Of a stretch of DNA of 35,210 nucleotides, positions 7,771-17,278 are shown piece by piece (position 1 is the first letter of the stretch; each line of letters opens with the position of its first letter). Below the pieces are notes generated by a model, which made no database searches, was not told the DNA's origin, and saw only the letters and a list, made by a program, of their open reading frames with translations. Source of the DNA: Methylacidiphilum caldifontis. Its GTDB lineage: Bacteria; Verrucomicrobiota; Verrucomicrobiia; Methylacidiphilales; CAMAQI01. Location of the stretch: positions 1 to 35,210 of the forward strand of contig CAMAQI010000003.1 in assembly GCA_945860255.1 (NCBI GenBank). Reading direction: 5' to 3'. The position numbers and the translations under genes are program-made.

Positions 7771-10700
7771 GCATTTTTAAAACCAAACCAGAGTCTGCTG
7801 CCTATTTTCTAAATTTCGAAGAAGGAGGCGTTTCATGGAGCACATTTCAATCGGATAAGGCCGTGAAATGTGAATCCAAACCCAACCCCATGCTGGAAAT
7901 TTTAAGGGATGAAGGTTTAGTGGAAAACTCAGGCAGTGGTTACAAAGCTTCTTGGCAAAGCGTCTATACGATTTTACAGCATGATGATGTGAATCCTGGA
8001 GCGCTTGGAATTCCGAGTGTTAGAGATATTGCGCCGACTATAGAAAGCCTAGGCACATTAACAGACAAAGATTTTGGCATATCCATTTCTGATTGGCGAG
8101 AGATTAACGGCTCAACACTAGGAATACTCCAACCGACGGGGGCGGCATTCAAAAAAGGTGAGTGGTGGTTACTTCCTGAAGAAAGTTGGAAGCTAAGAAG
8201 TAAAATACTTGAATTTTGGAAAAGACCAGAAGAACAGAGGACGCACGAATTAAATCGGCAGAACTGGAGTCAAATCCGGCAGATGGCGCTTGCAGCAAAA
8301 GCTGAAATGACAGGCTTTCTTTATAAGTGCATCGTTATTACTCCAGATAAGCTAAAGATTGATCTAAGACGCGGAGATGCTTTAGGCACCAAAGTGATTG
8401 AAGTCATTCCGAGCTTTAACGAATGTCCTGAGAATTGGCTTGATGCGTTTGATAAACAAAACAGCGTACTCGACGAATATGTTTTACCAACTAAAGAGGG
8501 AGTTGTTCAAATTCTCTTAAAGCCAGAGGTAAAATCCGTTCTTAAACAGATAAAGCAGATGCCAGGGCGTAGAGCAGCCAGTCAACGCGCCGAGGCATTT
8601 GTCATAAATCCATTTGCCGCTCTTGGTGAGGATGCAATCAATACTATCGATATTGAAGAGTTCGAACAGGCACGAGCAGCAGCAGGGATGCAATCGGATC
8701 GTTTTTTTGCCTTTGTTGGACACGAAGAAAATTCAAGCACGCTAAAAATCGGCTTGAGGGTTTTGAGGGGAGGGGTGGTCGGAGAAGAAGAGCGTTACGA
8801 GTTTGCTAGTGACGAGCTTTTAAGCAGGTTTATTCAAAGAGCTGAAAAGAATCTGGCCGATGGAATGCAACTGATCGCTTGGGAAGATTTCGAGTTTGAG
8901 ATTTTGGGTGATACGCGCAATGAACTAGAAACAATTAAAGAAGCGCAGAAGTTAAGACAAAATGGAAAGAATATTACGAAGGAATCGGTTTTTAATTTAA
9001 CAAAATACGGCGCTAGAATAATACATATTGGAGAGCAGCCTATAATTTCTTCGCCGCATATACCAAAGCCAGAGAGTGTAAAAATAAGTATAGACATTTA
9101 TGAGTCAACCTCTAACGGTGCCGTTAATACAAGCACTGAAATAAACACTGACGATCTTAAGAATGCAATTGATAAGGCAATAGCGAACGGGGACGAGACG
9201 GTTACAACGTCATGGGGCGAAGTAATATCTATTAGCAAAGCCCAAACACTATTGGTTAAAACAAAGGGGACAGCGCCGGTTCCAACCCCACCGCCACCAC
9301 CAAAACCCATTATTCCTACGCTTGTTATTGGGCAAAACGTAAATGAATTAGAATATTTAGAGAAACGAAAAGAGCTTCTTACTGCAGATAAGAAGAAATT
9401 AGTGCTGCCTACCTCACTGCGGCCTGAGTGTAAGCTACTGGATCACCAGCTTGCGGGAGTAGCTCAAATGCAGCACCTCTATCAACTTGGGCCGCAACAC
9501 GCGCGAGGCGTCATATTGGCAGATGACATGGGTCTTGGAAAAACACTCCAAACGCTGACTTTTATTTCTAGCGTCTTTGAACTCAATAAAGATGCGTCGC
9601 CTGCTTTAATCGTAGCACCTGTATCACTGTTAGAAAACTGGCAGGATGAGATTGAGAAATTTTTTATTAAAGGATCTTTGCCATATTTAACAGCGTATGG
9701 ACAAAACTTATCCAAGTTAAGGGTTCACAAAAGTAGTATTGACGATCAATTGGTGCAGATGGGGCTAATAAAGTTTTTGAAAGATAACTGGATAGGAAGT
9801 GCGAAAATAGTCCTCACCACTTATGAAACGTTAAGGGACTTGGAGTTCTCATTTGCGGCTGAGAAGTGGTCAGTGATGGTTTGCGACGAGGCCCAAAAAA
9901 TTAAAAATCCCAATGCTCTTGTTACAAGGGCCGCGCTAAAACAAAATGTGACGTTCAAAATTGCCTGTACTGGCACGCCAGTTGAAAACAGCTTGGCCGA
10001 TTTATGGTGTCTGTTTGATTTCATCCAGTCTGGATATTTAGGAACGTTAAAAGAATTTGCAAATACCTACAGACGACCAATTGAGGCTGAGTTATCAAAA
10101 GACCAAGAAAAAATTAAAAGAGTAAATGAGCTCAGATCTAAAATTGAACCCCAAATTATCAGAAGAATGAAGCATGATGTTTGCAAGGATTTGCCAATAA
10201 AAATATTTGATAAAAAATGCAAAAACATACCCATGTCGAAATATCAAATAGATCTTTATGTGAAGGCGATAAAGTCATACGATAGAAGAGATGAAGCTGG
10301 TTTTGTTACCCAGTATGATAGCAAATTGAAATTGATTCAGTATCTTCGAGCCGTAAGCATTGATCCAAGGCCGATAGGCACGGAAATAAACTTAACCTTA
10401 AGTATTAAGGATTACTGCAAGCAGACGCCAAAAATGGGATGGCTTCTTGAAACATTGGATTCAGTTAAGAAAAAGAGTCAAAAGGCCATAGTTTTTTGTG
10501 AATTTCGTTCAATTCAAATAGTGTTAAGACACTATATTCACGAAAAATTTGGATTTTCGCCGGACATTATAAACGGCGATACTGAAACATCGACAAGCTC
10601 AGATGACAGTAGAAAAAAACGGATTGATGTTTTCCAACAAAGGCCAGGATTTGGCGTTATAGTTCTAAGTCCTATAGCAGTAGGGTTTGGAGTGAACATT

Positions 10701-11396
10701 CAGGAAGCAAATCACGTCATTCATTATACGAGGCATTGGAATCCAGCCAAAGAAGATCAAGCCACAGATAGAGCTTATCGAATTGGGCAAAAGCAAGACG
10801 TTTATGTTTACACTCCCGTGATGACAGCCGACTTCACGACTTTTGAGCAAAAGCTAGATGCTTTACTGCAATTTAAGCGGGAATTATCTAAGGACATGTT
10901 AAATGGTTGTGGCGATGTTGATCTTGGAGGATTTATTATAAAAGGAATCGCACCAAGAGGGATTGTAAATAATGAAAATGAATATTTTAATCCCGCATCA
11001 CTTCCACGAGTAAAACCATTATATTTCGAAGGATTGATTGCTGCATTGTGGAGAGCAAAAGGTTACGTTTCATATTTGACACCGCAGCATGGTGACTATG
11101 GCGTTGATGTCGTCGCTATTAATGGAAATAGGGGCGCTCTTATTCAATGCAAAACCTCAAAGAAGATAAATAATCGTGAAACATGGGATGCGATAAAGGA
11201 AGTATATACCGGAAAATCGCATTACGAACGAGTGCATAGTGGAGTAACCTTTGAGCTTTTCTGTGTGACAAATAACTATTTTAACGAAAATGCAATGCAC
11301 CACGCAAAACTTAATAATGTCACATTAATAGAGAGACAGATTTTGGAAAACGAATTAAAATTGCATCCAATTTTAGTCGATGACATACCATCATAA
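7767..11396 (+). CDS. zorD: Zorya anti-phage protein ZorD (SNF2-family helicase with Mrr-like nuclease domain)
   Basis: ZorD is the effector of type I Zorya: a Swi2/Snf2 ATPase joined to a nuclease, thought to degrade phage DNA when the membrane motor senses infection. The protein has 1209 residues. A long N-terminal region (1-500) ends in a proline-rich linker (PTPPPPPKP). Helicase motifs follow: Walker A DDMGLGKT with K592, motif II DEAQ at 707-710, motif III CTGTPVENS, and motif VI QATDRAYRIGQ. The C-terminal domain (about 1090-1209) has the Mrr-type PD-(D/E)xK pattern, with D1114 in YGVDVVA and Q1127-x-K1129 in LIQCK. Both active sites appear intact. It is the last gene of the four-gene unit; an AT-only 7-bp inverted repeat follows the stop but is not a clear terminator. 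Confidence 0.94.
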   Translation: MSIFKTKPESAAYFLNFEEGGVSWSTFQSDKAVKCESKPNPMLEILRDEGLVENSGSGYKASWQSVYTILQHDDVNPGALGIPSVRDIAPTIESLGTLTDKDFGISISDWREINGSTLGILQPTGAAFKKGEWWLLPEESWKLRSKILEFWKRPEEQRTHELNRQNWSQIRQMALAAKAEMTGFLYKCIVITPDKLKIDLRRGDALGTKVIEVIPSFNECPENWLDAFDKQNSVLDEYVLPTKEGVVQILLKPEVKSVLKQIKQMPGRRAASQRAEAFVINPFAALGEDAINTIDIEEFEQARAAAGMQSDRFFAFVGHEENSSTLKIGLRVLRGGVVGEEERYEFASDELLSRFIQRAEKNLADGMQLIAWEDFEFEILGDTRNELETIKEAQKLRQNGKNITKESVFNLTKYGARIIHIGEQPIISSPHIPKPESVKISIDIYESTSNGAVNTSTEINTDDLKNAIDKAIANGDETVTTSWGEVISISKAQTLLVKTKGTAPVPTPPPPPKPIIPTLVIGQNVNELEYLEKRKELLTADKKKLVLPTSLRPECKLLDHQLAGVAQMQHLYQLGPQHARGVILADDMGLGKTLQTLTFISSVFELNKDASPALIVAPVSLLENWQDEIEKFFIKGSLPYLTAYGQNLSKLRVHKSSIDDQLVQMGLIKFLKDNWIGSAKIVLTTYETLRDLEFSFAAEKWSVMVCDEAQKIKNPNALVTRAALKQNVTFKIACTGTPVENSLADLWCLFDFIQSGYLGTLKEFANTYRRPIEAELSKDQEKIKRVNELRSKIEPQIIRRMKHDVCKDLPIKIFDKKCKNIPMSKYQIDLYVKAIKSYDRRDEAGFVTQYDSKLKLIQYLRAVSIDPRPIGTEINLTLSIKDYCKQTPKMGWLLETLDSVKKKSQKAIVFCEFRSIQIVLRHYIHEKFGFSPDIINGDTETSTSSDDSRKKRIDVFQQRPGFGVIVLSPIAVGFGVNIQEANHVIHYTRHWNPAKEDQATDRAYRIGQKQDVYVYTPVMTADFTTFEQKLDALLQFKRELSKDMLNGCGDVDLGGFIIKGIAPRGIVNNENEYFNPASLPRVKPLYFEGLIAALWRAKGYVSYLTPQHGDYGVDVVAINGNRGALIQCKTSKKINNRETWDAIKEVYTGKSHYERVHSGVTFELFCVTNNYFNENAMHHAKLNNVTLIERQILENELKLHPILVDDIPS

Positions 11397-11583
11397 TTAA
11401 ACACTGCTTTTAAATATTTTAGCATTTTAAAAATCGGCAGCTGTGGATTGGGGGGGCCGTGGATACGTGCATAATCGGGGCCTATGGAAGATCTCAAGTA
11501 AGCGTCACTGCAAGCATTTAAAGAGGTTTCGAAGTTGCTGGCTCCTTAAGTCAAAAGTCAAAATTCATAAATATTGCTCTCAT

Positions 11584-11612
11584 TTGACAATATTATTGGC
11601 AAGTGTTATTTT
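11584..11612 (+). promoter_or_regulatory. Predicted promoter of the act respiratory operon
   Basis: A perfect -35 box, TTGACA (11584-11589), is followed after 17 bp by TATTTT (11607-11612). It is the best sigma70-type match in the 355 bp between zorD and actA and points toward the operon. It would give a leader of about 130 nt. The rest of the gap (11397-11583) holds no gene I can support; a 7-G run occurs at about 11450. Confidence 0.5.
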
Positions 11613-11684
11613 GCTATTTTTTAGCGCATTTTTGTGGAAAAAAGGTTGCCATAATCGATTGGGTTGCTTAAACAAAAGGGGCTC

Positions 11685-11759
11685 ATGAGTTATTCGCAAT
11701 ATCAAATTTCGTATTCCTTCATCGGAAAAGCTTTCATCAAGGGGTTGCTCCATGGCTAA
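11685..11759 (+). CDS. Possible 24-codon leader ORF overlapping the actA start
   Basis: ATG 11685 is preceded by AAAAGGGG at a good distance, a stronger ribosome-binding site than most genes here have. The frame runs 24 codons to TAA 11757-11759, ending 8 bases into actA in another frame. The peptide (starting MSYSQYQISY) resembles nothing I know. It could couple translation into actA, or be a chance ORF. Its position and ribosome-binding site are the only evidence. Confidence 0.25.
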   Translation: MSYSQYQISYSFIGKAFIKGLLHG

Positions 11760-12411
11760 TCTATTTCCTAAAGAATCAAATATTGTTCCAATCAAAATTA
11801 TCCTCTGTAAGGTCATCACGGTGATCGTCATTATTTTAGGGATTACTTACTATTTCACTCCAAAGTACACCCGAGTCGGTTATAAGCCTACTCAACCGGT
11901 GGCTTTTGATCACTCTCTTCACGCCGGACAACTCGGATTGGATTGTCGTTATTGTCATAGCTTTGGAACCGTAAGCTCTCATTCTAATGTTCCGACGACT
12001 CAAACCTGTATGAATTGTCACCGTCAGGTGAAATCAAACAGTCCTAAACTCGCCCCACTTCGTGAAAGCTGGGAGACCGGAAAGCCGATGAAATGGATCA
12101 AAATCCATCAAGCACCTGATTATGTCTATTTCAATCACTCCGCTCACTTAAATCGTGGAATTAGCTGCGCAAGCTGTCACGGGAAGGTCAATGAGATGGA
12201 GGTTGTTTGGCATGATAAGCCACACAGTATGGGTTGGTGTTTAGAGTGTCATCGGAATCCTGAATTTCATATTCGACCACAAGAAGAGGTCTTTAATTTA
12301 GATTGGAAAGCCGGAGACGGCAGTACCAAAGCCCAAGTTGCACAAGGCCGTGAACTTGTCAAAAAGTGGGATGTCAATCCTCCTCAAAACTGTCAAGCCT
12401 GTCACCGCTAA
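11752..12411 (+). CDS. actA: Alternative Complex III pentahaem cytochrome c subunit ActA
   Basis: ActA is the multihaem cytochrome c of Alternative Complex III, facing the periplasm and anchored by one helix. It takes part in moving electrons from quinol toward cytochrome c or an oxidase. The protein has 219 residues. A membrane segment (about 16-34) is followed by YYFTPKYTRVGY, a typical ActA landmark. Five CxxCH haem sites follow, starting at C65, C86, C139, C163 and C214, which is the pentahaem count of the family. The start MANLFP agrees with the usual N terminus, and AAGGGG lies about 10 bases upstream. It begins a ten-gene co-directional run in which the largest gap is 24 bp. Confidence 0.95.
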   Translation: MANLFPKESNIVPIKIILCKVITVIVIILGITYYFTPKYTRVGYKPTQPVAFDHSLHAGQLGLDCRYCHSFGTVSSHSNVPTTQTCMNCHRQVKSNSPKLAPLRESWETGKPMKWIKIHQAPDYVYFNHSAHLNRGISCASCHGKVNEMEVVWHDKPHSMGWCLECHRNPEFHIRPQEEVFNLDWKAGDGSTKAQVAQGRELVKKWDVNPPQNCQACHR

Positions 12412-12435
12412 ATCAATTTAAAGAGGTTCCTGATC

Positions 12436-15400
12436 ATGAAACGCAAGTGGCAACATCCAGAAAACACACAGAACGGCAAGCAATACTGGCGCAGCTTAGA
12501 TGAGCTCGCCGGAACGCCTGCGTTTAGCAAATGGCTCCAACGCGAATTTCCCGCAGGGGCCGATGAACTCGAGCTCGATGCCGTCAGCCGCCGTAGTTTT
12601 CTCCGTCTCATGGGAGGATCGCTCGCCCTTGCCGGACTCGGAATGACCGGCTGCCGTCGTCCCGAAGGTTACATTGTCCCTTTCACCAACTCTCCAGAAT
12701 GGATGGTTCCTGGAAAAACAACGCTTTACTCAACCGCAATGCCTCGCCGTCGCGGTGCCGTTTCTTTACATGCCACGACTTATGAAGGTCGCCCGACAAA
12801 GCTAGATGGAAATCCGTTACTAAACAACGGTCTCTCGGATTCCCATGTTCAAGCAGCGATTCTTGATCTTTATGACCCAGACCGCACTCGTTCCTTTAAA
12901 AAAGGGACCAAGAAAGTTGATCTCGCTGCTTTTGCTGCTTTTATTGAAGAGGTTTCGAAAAACTACGCAGCAACTCAAGGAGAAGGACTCGCTTTCCTCA
13001 CGGAATCATCGACTTCGCCAACGCTCCAACGTCTCCGTGCCGAATTTAAATCCAAATTCCCTAAGGCGCTTATCTCAGCCTACGAAGCGATTTCGACCGA
13101 TTCAGAGCTGAAAGCGACGGAGATTGCCTTTGGTCAACGTCTTCAACTGCTTCCTCAGTTTGATAAAGCCGATGTCATCCTTTCTCTCGACTGCGATTTT
13201 TGTGCAACCGATGAAGGGGGAATTGGGGCGATTAAAGGATTTGCCTCCCGTCGTCGTGTCCGTAAATCGGGCGACACCATGAATCGTCTTTATGTCGCTG
13301 AAAGCCGAATCACCAGCACCGGAGGAATGGCCGACCATCGGCTCCGTCTCAAAGCATCACAACAGCCAGCTTTCCTCGCTTTAGTGGCGAAAGAGATGTC
13401 CGCTAACGGAGCTGGAGCTGATCTCACGACGCTTGCAAATAACGTTTCTGGATCAGTCACCTTCACAGAGGTTCAACTCCGTTGGGCGCGTGAAACTGCG
13501 ATTGATTTAATTAAGTACGGGAAGGGAATGGTCGTTGTCGGAAGTCAACAACCGGTTGCCGTTCATTTGCTGGCGATTGCAATCAATCAAGCTTTAGGGG
13601 CTTATCGCAACGAAGTGATTCGAGTCACGGCTCCTGTTCAAATTCCAGCCGCTCCTTTTTCTGAGCTCGTCACGGCAGTCAAAGCTGGATCGGTCAAAAC
13701 GCTTTTCATTATTGGTGGAAACCCGGTTTACAATACCCCGGCGGATATTGCCTGGGCTGATTTACAAAAATCAGTTGAGCAAGTGGTTCGTGTCGGTTCT
13801 TATGAAGATGAGACGACTTCCGTTAAATCGGATTGGACGATCCCTCTCGCTCATTTCCTTGAAACTTGGGGAGATGCTCGTGCGGTTGATGGAACCTACC
13901 TTGCCCTCCAGCCGATGATTCTCCCGCTTTTCGGTGCGGTTTCAGAGCTTCAAATTTTTGCCGCGCTTTTGGGTGAAAAAGAGTGTCTCATGCCCCTCCC
14001 GGTCGTTGCCCCTGCGAAAGTCGCAACTCCGACGGTCCCTGGTCAGGCGAGCAATCTTCCGATCCCTCCCGAGTTGACGGTGGTTCAAAAAACCTTTGTC
14101 GAAGTCACGAAAGCAAACAACTGGAATAAGCTCCTTCATGACGGTTTCTGGGCCGGTTCTGCTTTTGCAAATGTTGCGGTCGCTTATCGCTCCGCAGCCG
14201 TCGTCGAGTCGGTGAAGCAAAATTTCCCAAGCTATCAAGAAGGGCTTGAAGTCACATTCTTTGCTTGTCCTAAAATTGATGACGGTCGCTATGCGAACAA
14301 CGGATGGCTCCAAGAGTTGCCCGATGTTCAATCGAAGTTGACTTGGGATAACGCTGCTTACGTCAGCTATACCACCGCTCGCAAACTGGGATTAAGAATT
14401 GCAGAGATCAAACCGATCACAATTGCTTTAGACCCCGCCGAGGTCAAACGTCGCGAAGAGAATCCGACTTTGGAACTTGATGGCGATGATGCCGATGTCG
14501 TGATCATTGAGGTTGAGGGACGCTCGATCGAGATTCCGGTTTATGTGATGCCTGGTCAAGCCGATGATTCGATTGCGATTGCGCTCGGATACGGAAGATC
14601 CTTTAACGGTTATGTCGGAAACAAAGTCGGGTCAAATGCCTTTGCGATTCGAACCTCCACAAATTTATTTGTCGCTCAGAACGTTAAAATCAGTCGTGCG
14701 AACAAAGATTTTAGACTCGCGCAAACCCAACACCATTTCAGCATGGAAGGGCGTGCGATTGTTCGTGAGTTGACCTTGGAAGAGTTTAATAAGAACGCTG
14801 GCATCGTGAAGATCATGGGCATCGATGGTCACCAACCTGCAGATATGGCCTCTCTCTATGAGACTCAAATGGGTACGGGACATCGTCCGCAGCTCACCGA
14901 TCCTCATCAATGGGGAATGGTCATTGATCTAACAACCTGCGTCGGCTGTAACGCTTGCGTCGTTGCTTGTCAAAGTGAGAACAACATTCCGATCGTCGGA
15001 AAGAGTCAAGTCGGACGCGGTCGGTCGATGCATTGGATGCGAATCGATCGTTACTACTCTGAATCCCCTACCGATCCACAGATGGCGGTTCAACCGATGC
15101 TCTGTCAGCATTGCGAAAATGCGCCGTGCGAAACGGTTTGTCCAGTGAATGCAACCGTTCACAGTGAGGATGGATTAAATGTGATGGCTTATAACCGTTG
15201 TATCGGAACTCGATATTGCGCCAATAACTGTCCTTATAAAGTCCGTCGTTTTAATTTTTTCGATTACAATAAACGTAAAGTCAACAAGTCACATAAGTTG
15301 CTTGGATTTGAGGTCGGCAATCTTTACTTTGGACCGTTCGGCGAGCAAAATGATGACAAGGTGGCGGAGATGCAAAAGAATCCGAATGTCACGGTTCGTA

Positions 15401-15819
15401 TGCGCGGTGTCATGGAGAAGTGTACTTTTTGTATCCAACGCGTTGAAGAGGCGAAGATCAATGCTCTCCGACTTTCGAAAAATACGGAAAAGCAGAAAGT
15501 GGCAACCGACTCCTTTAAATCGGCCTGTCAACAAGCTTGTCCTGCAGAGGCGATTGTTTTCGGAGATATTGCAAATCCAGAAAGTGCCGTGACCAAGCTT
15601 CGTGCATTGGAGCAAAATTACGGCGTTCTTTCCTATCTTGGAACTCGGCCTCGTGTGACTTACTTGGCACGCGTTCGAAATCCAAATCCGTTACTCCCCG
15701 ATGACTATGAAAAAGTTGGGCTCAAGAGTGATTGGGATAAACAAAGTCACCTCGGCGGACATGGAGATGGCCATGGCGAGGAACACGGAGCTCATAAAAG
15801 TGAGTCCGGACACCACTAA
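12436..15819 (+). CDS. actB: Alternative Complex III ActB (molybdopterin-oxidoreductase-like and iron-sulphur fusion)
   Basis: ActB is the large periplasmic iron-sulphur subunit of Alternative Complex III, a natural fusion of a molybdopterin-oxidoreductase-like part (which carries no Mo cofactor in characterised complexes) with a ferredoxin-like part. The protein has 1127 residues. A twin-arginine motif (R52-R53 in SRRSFLRL) is followed by a hydrophobic stretch and a Cys (LGMTGC), suggesting Tat export and possibly lipidation. The first part runs to about residue 760. The ferredoxin part has CVGCNAC...C from C835, CQHCENAPCETVC from C890, a three-Cys motif at C922/C928/C932 (Thr at 925 where a fourth Cys would be), and CTFC...C..AC near residue 995 onward. 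This fits three 4Fe-4S clusters and one 3Fe-4S cluster. The C terminus is His-rich. Confidence 0.95.
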   Translation: MKRKWQHPENTQNGKQYWRSLDELAGTPAFSKWLQREFPAGADELELDAVSRRSFLRLMGGSLALAGLGMTGCRRPEGYIVPFTNSPEWMVPGKTTLYSTAMPRRRGAVSLHATTYEGRPTKLDGNPLLNNGLSDSHVQAAILDLYDPDRTRSFKKGTKKVDLAAFAAFIEEVSKNYAATQGEGLAFLTESSTSPTLQRLRAEFKSKFPKALISAYEAISTDSELKATEIAFGQRLQLLPQFDKADVILSLDCDFCATDEGGIGAIKGFASRRRVRKSGDTMNRLYVAESRITSTGGMADHRLRLKASQQPAFLALVAKEMSANGAGADLTTLANNVSGSVTFTEVQLRWARETAIDLIKYGKGMVVVGSQQPVAVHLLAIAINQALGAYRNEVIRVTAPVQIPAAPFSELVTAVKAGSVKTLFIIGGNPVYNTPADIAWADLQKSVEQVVRVGSYEDETTSVKSDWTIPLAHFLETWGDARAVDGTYLALQPMILPLFGAVSELQIFAALLGEKECLMPLPVVAPAKVATPTVPGQASNLPIPPELTVVQKTFVEVTKANNWNKLLHDGFWAGSAFANVAVAYRSAAVVESVKQNFPSYQEGLEVTFFACPKIDDGRYANNGWLQELPDVQSKLTWDNAAYVSYTTARKLGLRIAEIKPITIALDPAEVKRREENPTLELDGDDADVVIIEVEGRSIEIPVYVMPGQADDSIAIALGYGRSFNGYVGNKVGSNAFAIRTSTNLFVAQNVKISRANKDFRLAQTQHHFSMEGRAIVRELTLEEFNKNAGIVKIMGIDGHQPADMASLYETQMGTGHRPQLTDPHQWGMVIDLTTCVGCNACVVACQSENNIPIVGKSQVGRGRSMHWMRIDRYYSESPTDPQMAVQPMLCQHCENAPCETVCPVNATVHSEDGLNVMAYNRCIGTRYCANNCPYKVRRFNFFDYNKRKVNKSHKLLGFEVGNLYFGPFGEQNDDKVAEMQKNPNVTVRMRGVMEKCTFCIQRVEEAKINALRLSKNTEKQKVATDSFKSACQQACPAEAIVFGDIANPESAVTKLRALEQNYGVLSYLGTRPRVTYLARVRNPNPLLPDDYEKVGLKSDWDKQSHLGGHGDGHGEEHGAHKSESGHH

Positions 15820-15838
15820 AGCACAAGGGTAAACAATT

Positions 15839-17278
15839 ATGGCGCATGGCACGACATCAGTGAACGCGAATAGCCCCGACTACATCGCCGCGGCGAAGCA
15901 GGTCGAACGTCCTCCTCTCGTAGGGAATGGTCGTGGCTTTCATTGGATCACCGAAAAAATTTGTTCAATCATCGAGGGGGATACTCCTCGTTGGTGGTGG
16001 ATCGCTTTTTTCATCACGGGAGCTATTTCACTCCTCGTTCCGATTAGTTTGATTTATCTTGTCTCCACTGGAATTGGAACTTGGGGGTTAAATCATCCCG
16101 TCGGTTGGGCTTGGGATATTACGAACTTCGTTTTTTGGATCGGTATTGGACACGCTGGAACGTTGATTTCTGCGATTCTCTTTTTAACTCGTCAAAAATG
16201 GCGTACCTCCATTAATCGTGCCGCTGAAGCGATGACTCTTTTTGCGGTGGTCTGTGCTGGTATCTTTCCGGCCTTTCACGTTGGACGGGTCTGGTTTGCC
16301 TGGTTTTTAGCTCCCGTTCCTCAAGCGAATGCGATTTGGCCGAACTTCCGAAGTCCGTTGCTCTGGGACGTTTTTGCGGTCTCGACCTACTTCACGGTTT
16401 CAGTTCTTTTCTGGTACACTGGTTTGATTCCTGATTTCGCAACCTTACGGGATCGTGAAGTCAAGGTTTGGAAAAAGAAGCTTTATCATATTCTCTCCTT
16501 CGGCTGGCGCTCCTCCAATCGTCAGTGGAAGCATTATGAAATGGCTTATCTTTGTCTCGCCGGTTTAAGCACTCCGTTGGTGCTTTCGGTTCACTCGATC
16601 GTTTCCTTTGACTTTGCGACTTCTGTCATTCCTGGTTGGCATACGACGATTTTCCCTCCTTACTTTGTGGCAGGAGCGATCTTCGGAGGATTTGCGATGG
16701 TGTTGACGGTGATGCTTCCATTCCGAGCGATTTTCGGATTAGAGGATTTGATCACGGAAAAGCATATCGACAATATGTGTAAGATCATTTTGCTGACGGG
16801 ATCGATCGTTGGTTATGCCTATTTAATGGAACTTTTCATTGCGTGGTATAGTGGAAATCCGTACGAGAAATATGCATTCTGGAATCGTGCGTTAGGACCT
16901 TATTGGTGGTCTTATTGGGGGATGATGATTTGTAACGTCCTGATTCCTCAGCTTTTCTGGGTGAACAAATTCCGTAAAAATGTAGTCGCGGTTTGGATTA
17001 TCGTTTGGGGACCGAATATCGGGATGTGGTACGAGCGTTTCGTGATCATCGTGACCTCGATTCATCGCGATTTCCTTCCCTCCTCATGGGGAATGTTTAA
17101 GCCTGAATTGAATGACATCACTCTCTTTGTCGGAACTTGTGGGTTATTTACTTGGTTGTTTTTGGTCTTTATCCGATTCCTCCCAGTGATTGCGATTGCT
17201 GAAGTGAAAGGGGTGATTCCTGAAGCGGATCCCCACTTCCATGGAAAAGAGGATCCTAAGGGAGGTCATCATGTCTAA
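15839..17278 (+). CDS. actC: Alternative Complex III NrfD-like membrane subunit ActC
   Basis: ActC is a polytopic NrfD/PsrC-family membrane protein of Alternative Complex III that binds quinol and is thought to help couple oxidation to proton movement. The protein has 479 residues with about ten hydrophobic helices. Recognisable segments are GNGRGFHWITEKICSIIEGD before the first helix, WWWIAFFITGAIS, GVGIG-like WIGIGHAGTLISAILFL and VHSIVSFDFATSVIPGWH. The start ATG 15839 is 19 bp after actB. The last 8 bp overlap actD, whose ribosome-binding site lies within the actC 3' end. The protein ends in a charged, His-containing tail. Confidence 0.95.
   Translation: MAHGTTSVNANSPDYIAAAKQVERPPLVGNGRGFHWITEKICSIIEGDTPRWWWIAFFITGAISLLVPISLIYLVSTGIGTWGLNHPVGWAWDITNFVFWIGIGHAGTLISAILFLTRQKWRTSINRAAEAMTLFAVVCAGIFPAFHVGRVWFAWFLAPVPQANAIWPNFRSPLLWDVFAVSTYFTVSVLFWYTGLIPDFATLRDREVKVWKKKLYHILSFGWRSSNRQWKHYEMAYLCLAGLSTPLVLSVHSIVSFDFATSVIPGWHTTIFPPYFVAGAIFGGFAMVLTVMLPFRAIFGLEDLITEKHIDNMCKIILLTGSIVGYAYLMELFIAWYSGNPYEKYAFWNRALGPYWWSYWGMMICNVLIPQLFWVNKFRKNVVAVWIIVWGPNIGMWYERFVIIVTSIHRDFLPSSWGMFKPELNDITLFVGTCGLFTWLFLVFIRFLPVIAIAEVKGVIPEADPHFHGKEDPKGGHHV

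Noticed and set aside
11443..11688. 81-codon frame between zorD and actA.
   Set aside because: Composition is rich in Lys, Cys and Trp with no domain, it crosses the predicted act promoter, and its start has no clear ribosome-binding site.
15199..15231. Thr in place of Cys at residue 925 of ActB as a defect.
   Set aside because: Alternative Complex III is known to contain one 3Fe-4S cluster with three Cys ligands, so a three-Cys motif is expected in this subunit.
12408..15615. Several open frames on both strands inside actB.
   Set aside because: They are shadows of a strongly supported 1127-residue gene; none has a domain or ribosome-binding site.
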